From assembly GCF_905220975.1 (NCBI RefSeq), contig NZ_CAJNBK010000001.1, positions 806,001-870,000 of the forward strand: a DNA stretch of 64,000 bases, in the 5' to 3' direction. This document shows positions 19,554 through 28,616 of the stretch, piece by piece (positions within the stretch are counted from its first letter, which is position 1; every line of letters begins with the position of its first letter). The notes under the pieces were generated by a model. That model ran no database searches. It saw only the letters and a program-made list of their open reading frames with translations, and was not told where the DNA came from. The DNA comes from Paraburkholderia haematera (GTDB lineage: Bacteria > Pseudomonadota > Gammaproteobacteria > Burkholderiales > Burkholderiaceae). The position numbers were made by a program, and so were the translations under genes.

Positions 19554-19784
19554 GTTTCCTCTTTCTCCTTCGGAACTCGATTACATGGCACGCCTCCTCG
19601 ATCGGAGGCGAACCGTCGACTTTTGTAATGCACGGAGGTTGTATCGCGTGTTGCGGGCGAAGGAGAATCGGAACACTCTGAATTCGGCATCTGATTGCCA
19701 CGGGTCAGCCTCCGAAAGGCGGTCAATCGAATTTCCTGAAGGCAGGCGAGTAAGGGGGCGGCAATCCTCTGACGGCGTCGCCGT

Positions 19785-19790
19785 TATAAT
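19785..19790 (+). promoter_or_regulatory. Perfect TATAAT close to the ubiC start
   Basis: TATAAT ends only eight bases before the ubiC ATG at 19799, so transcription starting at the usual distance would give a leaderless or near-leaderless mRNA. No good -35 box is visible at 16-18 bases. Confidence 0.4.
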
Positions 19791-19798
19791 CCGACACC

Positions 19799-20560
19799 AT
19801 GCCTATCCGTTTCGATGCCGCTGACGCCCACTGGCGCGTCGCGCCCTTGCCCGGCTTTAGCGCCGCCCAGAAAGACTGGTTGACCCGCGGCGGATCGCTG
19901 ACCGCGCATTTGCGCGCGCTCGGCGAAGTCGCGGTGCGCGTGACGCGCGAAGCCGTCGCGCTGCCATGGGCCGACGAGTACGCCGCGCTCGGGCTCGTGC
20001 CGCGTGCGCCGGTGTGGGTTCGGGAAGTGGTGTTGTCGGTTGACGGCGTGCCGTTTGTCGCGGCGCACAGTGTCGCGCCGCTCGCGGCGAGCGTCGGTGT
20101 ATGGCAGGCCACGCGCCGGCTGCGCACCCGGCCGCTCGCCGAGTTGCTTTACAGCGATAGCAGCGTCGCGCGTTCGTCGCTGGTGAGTCGCACGCTGACC
20201 GCCCGTCATCCGCTGTACCGGCTGGCGCTGCGTGAAATCGATAGCAGGCCACCGCACGCGCTGGTTGCTCGCCGCTCGGTGTTCGAGCGTCACGGTGCGC
20301 CGCTAATGGTGACTGAATGCATGTTGCCCGCGCTATGGGTGCATCTCGCGTCTTCGGCAAGTACACCCTCCGCACCGTCCGCGCCCCCGGCATTCGCGCA
20401 CGCGCCGCAGCGTCCTCATGGGCGGGAGCATGGCCGGCCGCTCGAACATACGGCGTCGCGTGCTCATGGTGCGTCGCGCGCCGAGCAGGAACACATTCCC
20501 GGGCGGGCGTCGCGTGAATCCGGGCATGCGCCGGCATCAGACAGTCAGGTGAAACGCTGA
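19799..20560 (+). CDS. ubiC: Chorismate--pyruvate lyase with long C-terminal extension
   Basis: Removes pyruvate from chorismate to give 4-hydroxybenzoate, the first committed step of ubiquinone synthesis. The UbiC domain fills about residues 1-180: [47 protein letters not shown] and the late [10 protein letters not shown] strand with the conserved acidic residue. The protein is 253 residues against about 165 for the E. coli enzyme. The extra 70 or so residues are Ala/His/Pro/Arg-rich, low complexity and probably disordered. It overlaps the next gene by one base (TGATG), so it is translationally coupled to the DNA glycosylase gene. Confidence 0.9.
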   Translation: MPIRFDAADAHWRVAPLPGFSAAQKDWLTRGGSLTAHLRALGEVAVRVTREAVALPWADEYAALGLVPRAPVWVREVVLSVDGVPFVAAHSVAPLAASVGVWQATRRLRTRPLAELLYSDSSVARSSLVSRTLTARHPLYRLALREIDSRPPHALVARRSVFERHGAPLMVTECMLPALWVHLASSASTPSAPSAPPAFAHAPQRPHGREHGRPLEHTASRAHGASRAEQEHIPGRASRESGHAPASDSQVKR

Positions 20561-21033
20561 TGCTGCGCGGCTTTCCTCCTGTTGTCGCGGCGGATACGCA
20601 TACGCTGGTTCTCGGCAGCTTTCCGGGCGAGGCGTCGCTTGTGGCGACGCAGTATTACGCGCATCCGCGCAATCAATTCTGGCGTTTGCTCGGCACGGTG
20701 CTCGACGAACCGCTTCCCGAACTCTCTTATGAAGAGCGTCTAACGCGCTTGCTATCGCACGGCATCGGCGTGTGGGACGTGCTCGCCGCCTGCGAGCGCG
20801 AGGGCAGTCTCGACGCCGCGATCCGCAACGCCAGTCCCAACGATTTCGCTTCGTTGCGTGCCCACGCGCCGAAGCTTGCCAAAGTCTGCTTCAACGGCAA
20901 GACGGCGGGCCGCTTTGCGCCGGTGATCGGTGAAGCCGGCTACGCCACCCTCGTATTGCCTTCGTCGAGTCCGGCGAATGCTATGCTCTCGTTCGACCAA
21001 AAATTGCGTCTCTGGCGCGACATCCTTACATGA
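20560..21033 (+). CDS. DNA-deoxyinosine (hypoxanthine) glycosylase, UDG family 6
   Basis: A 157-residue member of the uracil-DNA glycosylase superfamily. VLGSFPGEASL near residue 17 is the motif-1 equivalent, YYAHPRNQFWRLLG is diagnostic of the hypoxanthine-DNA glycosylase branch, and the C-terminal LPSSSPAN is the DNA-intercalation loop. Such enzymes remove deaminated adenine (hypoxanthine) from DNA. It is coupled by overlap to ubiC upstream and by an ATGA overlap to the spermidine-synthase-like gene downstream, so the three form one transcription unit. Confidence 0.85.
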   Translation: MLRGFPPVVAADTHTLVLGSFPGEASLVATQYYAHPRNQFWRLLGTVLDEPLPELSYEERLTRLLSHGIGVWDVLAACEREGSLDAAIRNASPNDFASLRAHAPKLAKVCFNGKTAGRFAPVIGEAGYATLVLPSSSPANAMLSFDQKLRLWRDILT

Positions 21034-21953
21034 CGAAATTGATCAAGCGCGCCTCGGCTGAAGCACGTGCTTTCCGCAACAAAAACGCTGATGGCGGCGA
21101 CCACACGCCGAACAAACAGAAAGTAGTGCGCAATAAAAAGCGCGCGCTGCACGACGACGACCTGCATGACGCGCCGCAAATCGAAGCGCCGCGCAAACCG
21201 CGTTTCGCACCGGTCACGTTCTCGGAAGAGGGCGGCGTGCGCTTCCTGCACTTCGGCACGGAATGGGTGCAAGGCGCAATGCGTCTGCGCAAGCCGGATC
21301 ACATCGAACTCGAATACGCGCAGCAGATGATGGCCTGGCTGCTGTTCATCGAAACCCCTAAGCGCATCGTCCAGCTCGGTCTCGGCGCTGCCGCGCTGAC
21401 CAAGTTTGCACACCGCTTCCTGAAGCGCGCGAAAGTCGACGCGGTCGAAGTGAACCCGGCCGTGGTCGTGGCCGCGCGCACGATGTTCGAACTGCCGCAC
21501 GACGACGCGCGTCTGACCGTGCACGAAATGGACGCCTGGGACTTCGTCAACGACCGCGTCAACCATGGCTCGATCGGCGCGCTGCAGATCGACGTCTACG
21601 ATGCCACCGCGCGTGGCCCGGTGCTCGACAGCGTCGGTTTTTACCGTGCGGTGCGCGCGTGTCTGACCGACGCGGGCGTGGTCACGATCAACCTGTTCGG
21701 TGACCATCCGAGCTTCGTGCGCAACATGAAGCGTCTGAACGAAGCGTTCGACGGCCGCGTAGTCGCGCTGCCCGAAGTGCATGACGGCAACCGCATTGCA
21801 ATCGCGTTCTCGGGGCCGGCGCTCGATGTGCCGTTCACAGCGCTGCAAGCGCGCGCGAAGCTGATCGAAGCGGAACTCGGCTTGCCGGCGCGCAAGTGGA
21901 TCAAGGGGTTGCAGGAATCAACCGGACAGAACGGCGGCTCGTTCTCGATCTGA
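21030..21953 (+). CDS. Spermidine-synthase-like aminopropyltransferase/methyltransferase fold protein
   Basis: A 307-residue Rossmann-fold protein of the SpeE-like group. After a Lys/Arg-rich N-terminus of about 50 residues come IVQLGLGAAALTKFAHRF (the nucleotide-binding glycine loop), VDAVEVNPAVVVAARTMF (acidic end of strand 2) and LQIDVYDATARGP. True spermidine synthases bind decarboxylated AdoMet through a GGGDG loop. The loop here is GLGAAAL, so catalytic spermidine synthesis is uncertain and annotation should stay at family level. It is coupled by an ATGA overlap to the DNA glycosylase gene. Confidence 0.8.
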   Translation: MTKLIKRASAEARAFRNKNADGGDHTPNKQKVVRNKKRALHDDDLHDAPQIEAPRKPRFAPVTFSEEGGVRFLHFGTEWVQGAMRLRKPDHIELEYAQQMMAWLLFIETPKRIVQLGLGAAALTKFAHRFLKRAKVDAVEVNPAVVVAARTMFELPHDDARLTVHEMDAWDFVNDRVNHGSIGALQIDVYDATARGPVLDSVGFYRAVRACLTDAGVVTINLFGDHPSFVRNMKRLNEAFDGRVVALPEVHDGNRIAIAFSGPALDVPFTALQARAKLIEAELGLPARKWIKGLQESTGQNGGSFSI

Positions 21954-22374
21954 CGAGTGAAGCAGTCGGGCCGGGCAAGCCGGCTCGGCTGCGGCATGCG
22001 GCAAGCCTGAACACGCCGCCGCCGTTGCGCCCACGCGACGGTCGTCAATGCCGCAACCTATCGCGCATCGCGCAGCCCGCCCGCGTTCCGCCGAGGGGGG
22101 CGCGCGCGAGCCCGGCATAGGCCACCTGGCCTCATGCCCGCTGCCGTTCCGAGCGTCCAGCCATGCGCTCAAGCCGTATCCCATCCGCGTCAAAGCCCCG
22201 TCCCACGAGGCTCCAGGCCGCTGTTGCGCCTCGGGTCGTCCCTGCTTGACCGGACGGTAAACGCTCCTATACTCTTTCGAAGCTTTCGGGGACCCCGTGG
22301 CCTACCTGCGACGAAGGATCCACCACCCGTCAAAACACGGGCCAACATTTCAATAATAGGGAAGAGGAGACGTC
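21954..22374. other. 421-base gap with a promoter and a hairpin
   Basis: No coding frame is supported. It holds an imperfect hairpin (22114-22138, GGCATAGGCC / GGCCTCATGCC with one bulge) that may end the ubiC operon, and then the sigma-70 promoter of the symporter operon at 22246-22273. Confidence 0.55.
22246..22273 (+). promoter_or_regulatory. Sigma-70 promoter of the DUF3311/symporter operon
   Basis: TTGACC (22246-22251), a 16-base spacer and TATACT (22268-22273). The predicted transcript has a leader of about 95 bases with GAAGAGGAG ahead of the first ATG. Confidence 0.7.
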
Positions 22375-22623
22375 ATGGCTCACGACGCCGACGCGAACAA
22401 AGCCAGCAAGCACTGGCTCTGGTTGCTGCTGTTGCCCTGGATCGCAATGATCTGGGTGCCGTCATATAACAAGGTCGAACCGCAGCTGTTCGATTTTCCG
22501 TTCTTCTACTGGTATCAGCTCCTCTGGGTGCTGATCAGCGCGATCATCACGGCGCTCGTGTACTTCAAGACCAAGACCCGCGCATCGGGCAACCCGGGCA
22601 GCTCGAAGGGGGGCGCACAATAA
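22375..22623 (+). CDS. DUF3311 small membrane protein
   Basis: An 82-residue protein with two membrane helices (about 14-30 and 47-65) and the WLLLLPWIAMIWVPSYNKVEP signature of DUF3311. These small proteins sit directly before SSS-type symporters and are thought to be an accessory subunit, comparable to YhdT with PanF. The next start overlaps the TAA stop by one base. The AAGAGGAG site just ahead fixes the start. Confidence 0.88.
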   Translation: MAHDADANKASKHWLWLLLLPWIAMIWVPSYNKVEPQLFDFPFFYWYQLLWVLISAIITALVYFKTKTRASGNPGSSKGGAQ

Positions 22624-24173
22624 TGAACGCCACCGCAACTTTCGTCTTCGTCCTGTTTTTCATCGGCGTCACCATTCTTGGCTTTATCGCGGCCCACTGG
22701 CGCAAGGGCGACCTGGCCCATCTGGAAGAGTGGGGCCTCGGCGGCCGGCGCTTCGGCACTGTCGTCACGTGGTTCCTGCTGGGCGGCGACCTGTACACCG
22801 CCTACACGTTCATCGCCGTGCCGGCGCTGGTGTTCGGTGCGGGCGCAACCGGCTTCTTCGCGCTGCCGTACACGATCCTGATCTATCCGTTCGCGTTCGT
22901 GGTGTTCCCGAAACTGTGGAGCATCGCCAAACGTCAAGGCTACGTGACTTCGGCCGACTTCGTCTCGGCTCGCTATGGCAGCCGCATGCTGGCGCTGGCG
23001 ATTGCCGTGACCGGTATTGTCGCGACGATGCCGTACATCGCGCTGCAACTGGTCGGTATCGAAGTGGTGATCGGCGCGTTGGGATTCGACACCAAGGGCT
23101 TCGTTGGCGATCTGCCGCTGATCATCGCGTTCGCGATCCTGGCGGCGTACACGTACACGTCGGGCCTGCGCGCGCCGGCCATGATCGCGGTCGTCAAGGA
23201 CGTGCTGATCTATGTCGTGATCTTTGCCGCGATTATCGTGATTCCGCCGCAACTGGGTGGCTTCGGGCATATCTTCAGCATGGTGCCGCCGGCCAAGCTG
23301 CTGCTCAAAGCGCCGGACGTGTCGAGCCTGAACGGCTACAGCGCGTACGCAACGCTTGCGGTCGGCTCGGCGCTCGCACTGTTCCTGTACCCGCACTCGA
23401 TTACCGCGGTGCTGTCGTCGAAGTCGGGTAACACGATCCGCCGCAACATGGCGATGCTGCCGGCTTACTCGCTGGTGCTCGGCCTGCTCGCGCTGCTCGG
23501 CTTCATGGCTCTGGCCTCGGGCGTGAAGGACATGCCGGAATTCGCGCCGTACTTCAAGGCGTTCGGCCCGAACTTCGCCGTGCCGGCGCTGTTCCTGCAC
23601 TTCTTCCCGTCGTGGTTCGTCGGCGTGGCCTTCGCGGCCATCGGTATCGGCGCGCTGGTGCCGGCGGCGATCATGTCGATTGCGGCAGCGAACCTGTACA
23701 CGCGCAACATCCACAAGGAGTTCGTGAACCGCAATATGTCGAATGAGCAGGAGACCAACGTTGCGAAGCTGGTGTCGCTGATCGTCAAGGTCGGCGCGGT
23801 CGCGTTCATTCTCGGTTTGCCGCTCACGTACGCGATTCAGCTACAACTGCTGGGTGGTATCTGGATCATCCAGACGCTGCCGGCCATTGTGCTGGGTCTC
23901 TACACGCGTATGCTCGATTACCGCGGTCTCCTGATCGGCTGGGCGGTCGGCATCGCAACCGGTACGTGGATGGCGATTTCGCTGAAGCTGGCGGGTTCGA
24001 TCTTCACGATCCATCTGTTCGGCATGGCGATCCCCGGCTATGCGGCGGTGTGGTCGCTGATCGTCAACCTGGTGGTTGCGGTGGTGGTGAGCCTTCTTGT
24101 GCGGATATTCGGCATGAAGCGCGCCGAGGACCGGACCCGTCCGGAAGACTATCTGGATGTAGTCGAAGGCTAA
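22623..24173 (+). CDS. SSS-family sodium:solute symporter (monocarboxylate permease-like)
   Basis: A 516-residue transporter with about 13 membrane helices. It has the SSS-type region HLEEWGLGGRRFGTVVTWFLLGGD in the second helix loop and the YVTSADFVSARYGS loop typical of MctP/YhjB-like permeases for lactate, pyruvate or similar acids. The substrate is inferred only from the family. The start overlaps the stop of the DUF3311 gene (TAATG), so the two are translationally coupled. A Rho-independent terminator follows. Confidence 0.88.
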   Translation: MNATATFVFVLFFIGVTILGFIAAHWRKGDLAHLEEWGLGGRRFGTVVTWFLLGGDLYTAYTFIAVPALVFGAGATGFFALPYTILIYPFAFVVFPKLWSIAKRQGYVTSADFVSARYGSRMLALAIAVTGIVATMPYIALQLVGIEVVIGALGFDTKGFVGDLPLIIAFAILAAYTYTSGLRAPAMIAVVKDVLIYVVIFAAIIVIPPQLGGFGHIFSMVPPAKLLLKAPDVSSLNGYSAYATLAVGSALALFLYPHSITAVLSSKSGNTIRRNMAMLPAYSLVLGLLALLGFMALASGVKDMPEFAPYFKAFGPNFAVPALFLHFFPSWFVGVAFAAIGIGALVPAAIMSIAAANLYTRNIHKEFVNRNMSNEQETNVAKLVSLIVKVGAVAFILGLPLTYAIQLQLLGGIWIIQTLPAIVLGLYTRMLDYRGLLIGWAVGIATGTWMAISLKLAGSIFTIHLFGMAIPGYAAVWSLIVNLVVAVVVSLLVRIFGMKRAEDRTRPEDYLDVVEG

Positions 24174-24202
24174 GTCAGCCGTTCCGTTCTGCCTGAAAAA
24201 GC

Positions 24203-24240
24203 AACGCCCGCAGACAAAAGTTTGCGGGCGTTTGTCTTTC
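24203..24240 (+). terminator. Rho-independent terminator of the symporter operon
   Basis: AACGCCCGCA (24203-24212) pairs with TGCGGGCGTT (24223-24232) and is followed by a T-rich tract, 30 bases after the stop. Confidence 0.8.
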
Positions 24241-24298
24241 CGGGGCACTCCAGGGCACGATAGCGGAACTGTCCTCAAAAGCGCCCATCGCGCGAGCC

Positions 24299-25423
24299 AT
24301 GGCTTCTGCCGATTCCCCCCACGTGATCGCCCGCCGCTCGGTCGTTAGCCGCATGGTGCGCACGATCACGTCGCCGTACTACCGCTATCGCCACGCGAAG
24401 ATGCTGCATAGCCTGCGCGTCGGCGTCGCGATGCTGGTGTCGATTCTCGCGACCACCGGTATCAACATTCCTCACGGCATCTGGTCGTCGGTGACCTTGC
24501 TGGTGGTGATCGGCGGCTTGCAGCATCACGGCAATATCCGCAAGAAGGCCGCCGACCGGGCGGCGGGGACGCTGCTTGGTGCGACGATCGGGCTCCTGCT
24601 GATCCTGCAGCAGAATCTGTTTGGCTCGCTGCCGCTCACCTATATCCTGATGTCGATCGTCGCGGCAATCTGCGCCTGGTTCGCTATCGGTTCGTCGGGG
24701 TATATCGGCCTGCTGACGGCGATCACGATGTGTATCGTCGCGGGCCATGGCGACAATCAGATCGACGTCGGCCTGTGGCGCACGCTGAATGTGCTGATCG
24801 GCATCGTGATCGCGCTGGCGTTTTCGTTCGCTTTGCCGCTGCACGCGACCTATTCATGGCGCTACGGGCTCGCCGCCAATCTGCGCGCCTGCGCGCAGAT
24901 CTACACCCGTTTGCTGGACGGGGAGACGATCAGCGAGGAAGAGCAGGTCAAACGCTTTCTCGCGATCAACAAGCGGCTGATTCAGTTGCGCTCGTTGATG
25001 CCTTCGGTGGCGAAGGAGATCGATGTGCCGCAGTCCAGGCTCGAAGAGATCCAGCGGCTGCATCGATCGGTGCTCAGTTCGCTGGAATTGCTCGCGACCG
25101 GTCCGCTAGTGCGCGCCGACACCGCGGCGCGCGAGGCGTATGCGCGGCAGTGCGGCGCCGAGGTGCGCGCCGTGCGCGGCATTCTGCTGGCGATGGCGCG
25201 CGGCCTGCGCTTTGGCCGCGCGACGCACGTCCGCATTCCGGCCGCGTTGCCGCTTGCAGAGCCGCATCGCGACGTAGCGCTTGAATTGCCGCCCGACTTG
25301 CAAGGACCGTATTGGCTCGGGCAGCGGCTTGCTGAACAGGTGGACCGGTTGCGTGCCTTACTGCTGGAGACCGAGCCGAACTGGAACATCGAGCGGCATT
25401 CGCGCACTTTGCTGAAGGCTTAG
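24299..25423 (+). CDS. FUSC-family (aromatic acid exporter/YccS-like) membrane protein
   Basis: A 374-residue protein with a basic N-terminus, a half-size set of about six membrane helices (residues 40-185) and a C-terminal cytoplasmic helical domain. The layout and the sequence KMLHSLRVGVAMLVSILATTGINIPHGIWSSVTLLVVIGG fit the FUSC/ArAE family. Known members (AaeB, YccS) export aromatic acids or fusaric acid. They are often twice as long, so this is the single-repeat form. It has no adjacent AaeA-like adaptor. Start at 24299; no strong ribosome site. Confidence 0.82.
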   Translation: MASADSPHVIARRSVVSRMVRTITSPYYRYRHAKMLHSLRVGVAMLVSILATTGINIPHGIWSSVTLLVVIGGLQHHGNIRKKAADRAAGTLLGATIGLLLILQQNLFGSLPLTYILMSIVAAICAWFAIGSSGYIGLLTAITMCIVAGHGDNQIDVGLWRTLNVLIGIVIALAFSFALPLHATYSWRYGLAANLRACAQIYTRLLDGETISEEEQVKRFLAINKRLIQLRSLMPSVAKEIDVPQSRLEEIQRLHRSVLSSLELLATGPLVRADTAAREAYARQCGAEVRAVRGILLAMARGLRFGRATHVRIPAALPLAEPHRDVALELPPDLQGPYWLGQRLAEQVDRLRALLLETEPNWNIERHSRTLLKA

Positions 25424-25524
25424 AGCGGAACGCTCAGTGCGGCGCGATCATTTCCGGCTGGCCGGCCAGCCAGCCGCTGCCGCTGCCCCGACTGCGGCAA
25501 CCGGACCGGCTACGGATGCCGGGC

Positions 25525-25938
25525 TTACTCTTCCGGCACCGTCACCATCCAGGCGAGACCGAAGCGGTCCGTCACCATGCCGAAGCCTTTGCTCCAGAAG
25601 GTGGCCTGAAACGGCATCATGACCTGTCCGCCATCGGCGAGCGCATTGAAATACTTTTCTGCCGATGCGGCGTCGTCGGCCGTCAGCGAGAGGCTGAAGC
25701 CGCTGAACGTGGCCTGGGGGTCGCAGTGGCCGTCAGAAGCCATCCAGTTGGTCGAGCCGATCTTGACTGTGGCGTGCATGATCTTTTCTTCCAGACCAGG
25801 GCGCGGCGAATTCTGCGGGTCCGGCGGCGCGTCCTTGTAGCGCATCATGAGCAACACTTCGGCGCCGAGATTCTCGCCGTAATACTTCAGGGCTTCTTCA
25901 CAGCGGCCGTTGAAAAATACATAAGGCTGAACGTACAT
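25525..25938 (-). CDS. PhnB-like VOC-superfamily protein
   Basis: A 137-residue protein of the PhnB/glyoxalase-like VOC group. It opens with MYVQPYVFFNGRCEEALKYY and holds ALADGGQVMMPFQATFWSKGFG and DRFGLAWMV, the signature of the so-called 3-demethylubiquinone methyltransferase-like (PhnB) group. AGGAG ahead of the ATG at 25938 fixes the start; the longer open frame to 26058 is noncoding. The function of the family is poorly defined; no phosphonate genes are nearby. Confidence 0.88.
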   Translation of the reverse strand: MYVQPYVFFNGRCEEALKYYGENLGAEVLLMMRYKDAPPDPQNSPRPGLEEKIMHATVKIGSTNWMASDGHCDPQATFSGFSLSLTADDAASAEKYFNALADGGQVMMPFQATFWSKGFGMVTDRFGLAWMVTVPEE

Positions 25939-26104
25939 GGTCGTCTCCTGGAATAGGATTTGCGGCGCCGCGCTCCATCGACACATGGCGGCGAGGGAAC
26001 AGGCGTGCAGAAGATTGTAGTCGTCCGGTGGGGCAGCAATTGTGACTTTATGATGCAAGGGGCCGCGGCGCGGGGTCGCATCGGACGTGCGGCCGTAAAC
26101 GGCG

Positions 26105-26136
26105 CGCGGCCCTGAACCGGAAGGCTCAGGGCCGCG
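26105..26136 (-). terminator. Terminator hairpin after transaldolase
   Basis: A perfect 11-bp inverted repeat (26105-26115 and 26126-26136, loop of 10), about 80 bases after the transaldolase stop on the minus strand and before the PhnB-like gene. It lacks a clear T-run. Confidence 0.5.
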
Positions 26137-26141
26137 TAGTT

Positions 26142-26171
26142 GGGCACATGCGTGGGCACATGGGGCACATG
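26142..26171. repeat. Three copies of GGGCACATG
   Basis: GGGCACATG occurs at 26142-26150, 26154-26162 and 26163-26171, next to an inverted partial copy (GTGTGCCCAC). It lies in the tail of the transaldolase transcript; meaning unknown. Confidence 0.6.
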
Positions 26172-26216
26172 CGTGTGCCCACGTGCGACCGCGTATTTCA
26201 GCGGCGAAGGCGAAAC

Positions 26217-27170
26217 TTAACGCAGCGCTTCGATCAGTTTTTCCAGCTTGACGGCGTCTGCCGCGAACGCGCGGATGCCTTCAGCGAGCTTTTCGGTGGC
26301 CATGGCTTCGTCGTTGACGAGGAAACGGAACGACGATTCGTCGACCGGCACGCGTTCGATGTCCGCACCCGAGGCGAGGTCGGGCGACAACTTGCGCTCG
26401 ACCGTTTCGGTGCTCTCCTGCAGCTTTTGCAGCAGGTCCGGGCTGATGGTCAGCAGATCGCAGCCGGCCAGTTCCAGAATCTGACCCGGGGTGCGGAAGC
26501 TCGCGCCCATCACCTCGGTCTTGTAGCCGAACTTCTTGTAGTACGCGTAAATGCGGCGCACCGATTTGACGCCAGGATCGTTGGCGCCGCCGTCTTTCAC
26601 TTCGTCCCAGGCGCTGCCGGCGTTCTTCTTGTACCAGTCGTAGATGCGGCCGACGAACGGCGAGATCAGTTGCGCACCCGCTTCGGCACAGGCGGCGGCC
26701 TGCGCGAGCGAGAACAGCAGCGTCATGTTGCAGTGGATGCCTTCCTTTTGCAGCACTTCGGCCGCGCGGACGCCTTCCCACGTGGAGGCCAGCTTGATCA
26801 GCACACGTTCCCGGCCGATGCCGTGATCTTTGTACAGGGCGATCAGCTCGCGGCCCTTGGCGATCGACGCTTCGGTGTCGAACGACAGGCGCGCATCCAC
26901 TTCGGTCGACACGCGACCCGGGATGATCTTGAGAATTTCGGTGCCGAAGGCGATCAGCAACTGGTCGATGATCGCACCAACGGGCTTCGACGCGTGGGCT
27001 TTCACGGTCTTTTCGAGCAGCGGCTTGTAGTCGTCTTTCTGGACGGCCTTCAGAATCAGCGACGGATTGGTGGTCGCGTCCTGCGGCTTGTACTGGGCAA
27101 GCTGCTGGAAGTCGCCGGTATCGGCCACGACGGTGGTGTATTGCTTGAGTTGATCGAGTGCGGTTGTCAT
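26217..27170 (-). CDS. tal: Transaldolase
   Basis: A 317-residue TalB-type enzyme that transfers a dihydroxyacetone unit between sedoheptulose-7-phosphate and glyceraldehyde-3-phosphate in the pentose phosphate pathway. The Schiff-base lysine is K126 in [11 protein letters not shown], the conserved acid D17 lies in VVADTGD, and [10 protein letters not shown] is the second signature. Length matches the E. coli enzyme. AAGG lies ahead of the ATG at 27170. It is a monocistronic-looking gene between the PhnB-like and BenE genes. Confidence 0.97.
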   Translation of the reverse strand: MTTALDQLKQYTTVVADTGDFQQLAQYKPQDATTNPSLILKAVQKDDYKPLLEKTVKAHASKPVGAIIDQLLIAFGTEILKIIPGRVSTEVDARLSFDTEASIAKGRELIALYKDHGIGRERVLIKLASTWEGVRAAEVLQKEGIHCNMTLLFSLAQAAACAEAGAQLISPFVGRIYDWYKKNAGSAWDEVKDGGANDPGVKSVRRIYAYYKKFGYKTEVMGASFRTPGQILELAGCDLLTISPDLLQKLQESTETVERKLSPDLASGADIERVPVDESSFRFLVNDEAMATEKLAEGIRAFAADAVKLEKLIEALR

Positions 27171-27343
27171 GTTCGAGCCTTCATGGCGCGCGTGCGCCGT
27201 GGTTCAGGAGAAATGAGGTCGCCACCGGACAAAAAAAACAAAACAGTGCCGGTGGCCGCGGGTCACGCTGCAGCGTTTGCCCGTCATGTTGCCGGGGAAT
27301 TCTGACGGAAAGCGCTGCCGGATGCTTCTATTCTATGGCGGAT

Positions 27344-28564
27344 TCAGGCGCGCCGGGCGTTCAGCACCAGTTGCGTCAGCACACCCGCCACCAGTCCCCA
27401 GAACGCCGAGCCGATCGACAATAGCGTCAGGCCCGAGGCCGTCACCATGAACGTCACCAGTGCCGCCTCGCGCTGCTTCATGTCCTGCATCGCGTTGGCG
27501 AGGCCGCTCATGATCGAGCCGAACAGCGCCAGCGCCGCGACGGAGACTACCAGCGCCTTCGGCAACGCAGCGAACAGCGCGGCGATGGTCGCGCCGAAAA
27601 TCCCGGCGATCAGATAGAAAATGCCGCACCAGACCGCTGCGGTGTAACGCTTGTCGCGGTTTTCGTGCGCCTCGGGGCCGGTACAGATCGCCGCCGTAAT
27701 CGCCGCAAGATTAATGCCGTGTGAGCCGAACGGCGCGAGCAGCAGCGAGGCGATACCGGTCGTCGAAATCAGCGGTGCGGAAGGCGTGGTGTAGCCGTCC
27801 GCGCGCAGCACAGCGATGCCCGGCACGTTCTGCGAGGCCATCGCGACGACAAAAAGCGGAATGCCGATGCTAATGCTCGCCGCGACCGAAAACGCCGGCA
27901 TCGTGAACACCGGATGCGCGAGCGCGACATGAAAGCGGCTGAAGTCGAGCAGCCCGAGCACACCGGCGGCGGCCGTGCCGACGATCAGCGTCGTCACGAT
28001 CGCATAACGCGGCGCGAGGCGTTTGACGATCAGATAGGTGAAGAACATCGTCAGCACGAGCGCGGTCTGGAATTGCGCGGCGCGGAAGATCTCGATACCG
28101 ATCTCGAACAGAATGCCCGCCAGCAAAGCGGAGGCGATGCCGGCCGGGATTTTCTTCATCAGCGTATCGAACCAGCCGGTCAGACCGACCACGGTCAGCA
28201 ACACCGCGCAGACGATGAACGCGCCGATCGCCTCAGGGTAGGCCACATGCGGCAGCGACGACACCAGAAGTGCCGCGCCGGGCGTCGACCATGCAATCAC
28301 GATCGGCGCGCGAAAGCGTAGCGAGAGGCCGATCGTGCAGAGGGCCATGCCGATCGACAGCGCCCAGATCCAGGAGGAAATCTGCGCATCCGTGAGATGC
28401 GCGGCCTGACCGGCCTGGAACATCAGCACGAGCGAGCTGGTATAGCCCGTCATCATCGCGACGAAGCCGGCGACGAGGGCGGACAACGATGTATCGGCAA
28501 ACGGTCTGAGCCGCCCGGCGGGTGCGTCGGCAGGGGACAAATCGGGCGAGGAAGACGGATTCAT
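27344..28564 (-). CDS. benE: BenE-family benzoate:proton symporter
   Basis: A 406-residue transporter with about 11-12 membrane helices and BenE-family blocks: VAGFVAMMTGYTSSLVLMFQ, VIAWSTPGAALLVSS, the VAMASQNVPGIAVLRADGY loop, and FGSHGINLAAITAAICTGPEAHENRDKRY. Benzoate uptake is known for founding members. No ben catabolic genes are in the window, so the substrate is inferred. The ATG at 28564 lacks a strong ribosome site. It lies 52 bases after the VWA gene on the same strand, so it may be co-transcribed. Confidence 0.88.
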   Translation of the reverse strand: MNPSSSPDLSPADAPAGRLRPFADTSLSALVAGFVAMMTGYTSSLVLMFQAGQAAHLTDAQISSWIWALSIGMALCTIGLSLRFRAPIVIAWSTPGAALLVSSLPHVAYPEAIGAFIVCAVLLTVVGLTGWFDTLMKKIPAGIASALLAGILFEIGIEIFRAAQFQTALVLTMFFTYLIVKRLAPRYAIVTTLIVGTAAAGVLGLLDFSRFHVALAHPVFTMPAFSVAASISIGIPLFVVAMASQNVPGIAVLRADGYTTPSAPLISTTGIASLLLAPFGSHGINLAAITAAICTGPEAHENRDKRYTAAVWCGIFYLIAGIFGATIAALFAALPKALVVSVAALALFGSIMSGLANAMQDMKQREAALVTFMVTASGLTLLSIGSAFWGLVAGVLTQLVLNARRA

Positions 28565-28616
28565 GCAGCAGCTTTCTTATAGTTGGTGTGAAAACGGGAG
28601 TGAAAACGCGATCTGA

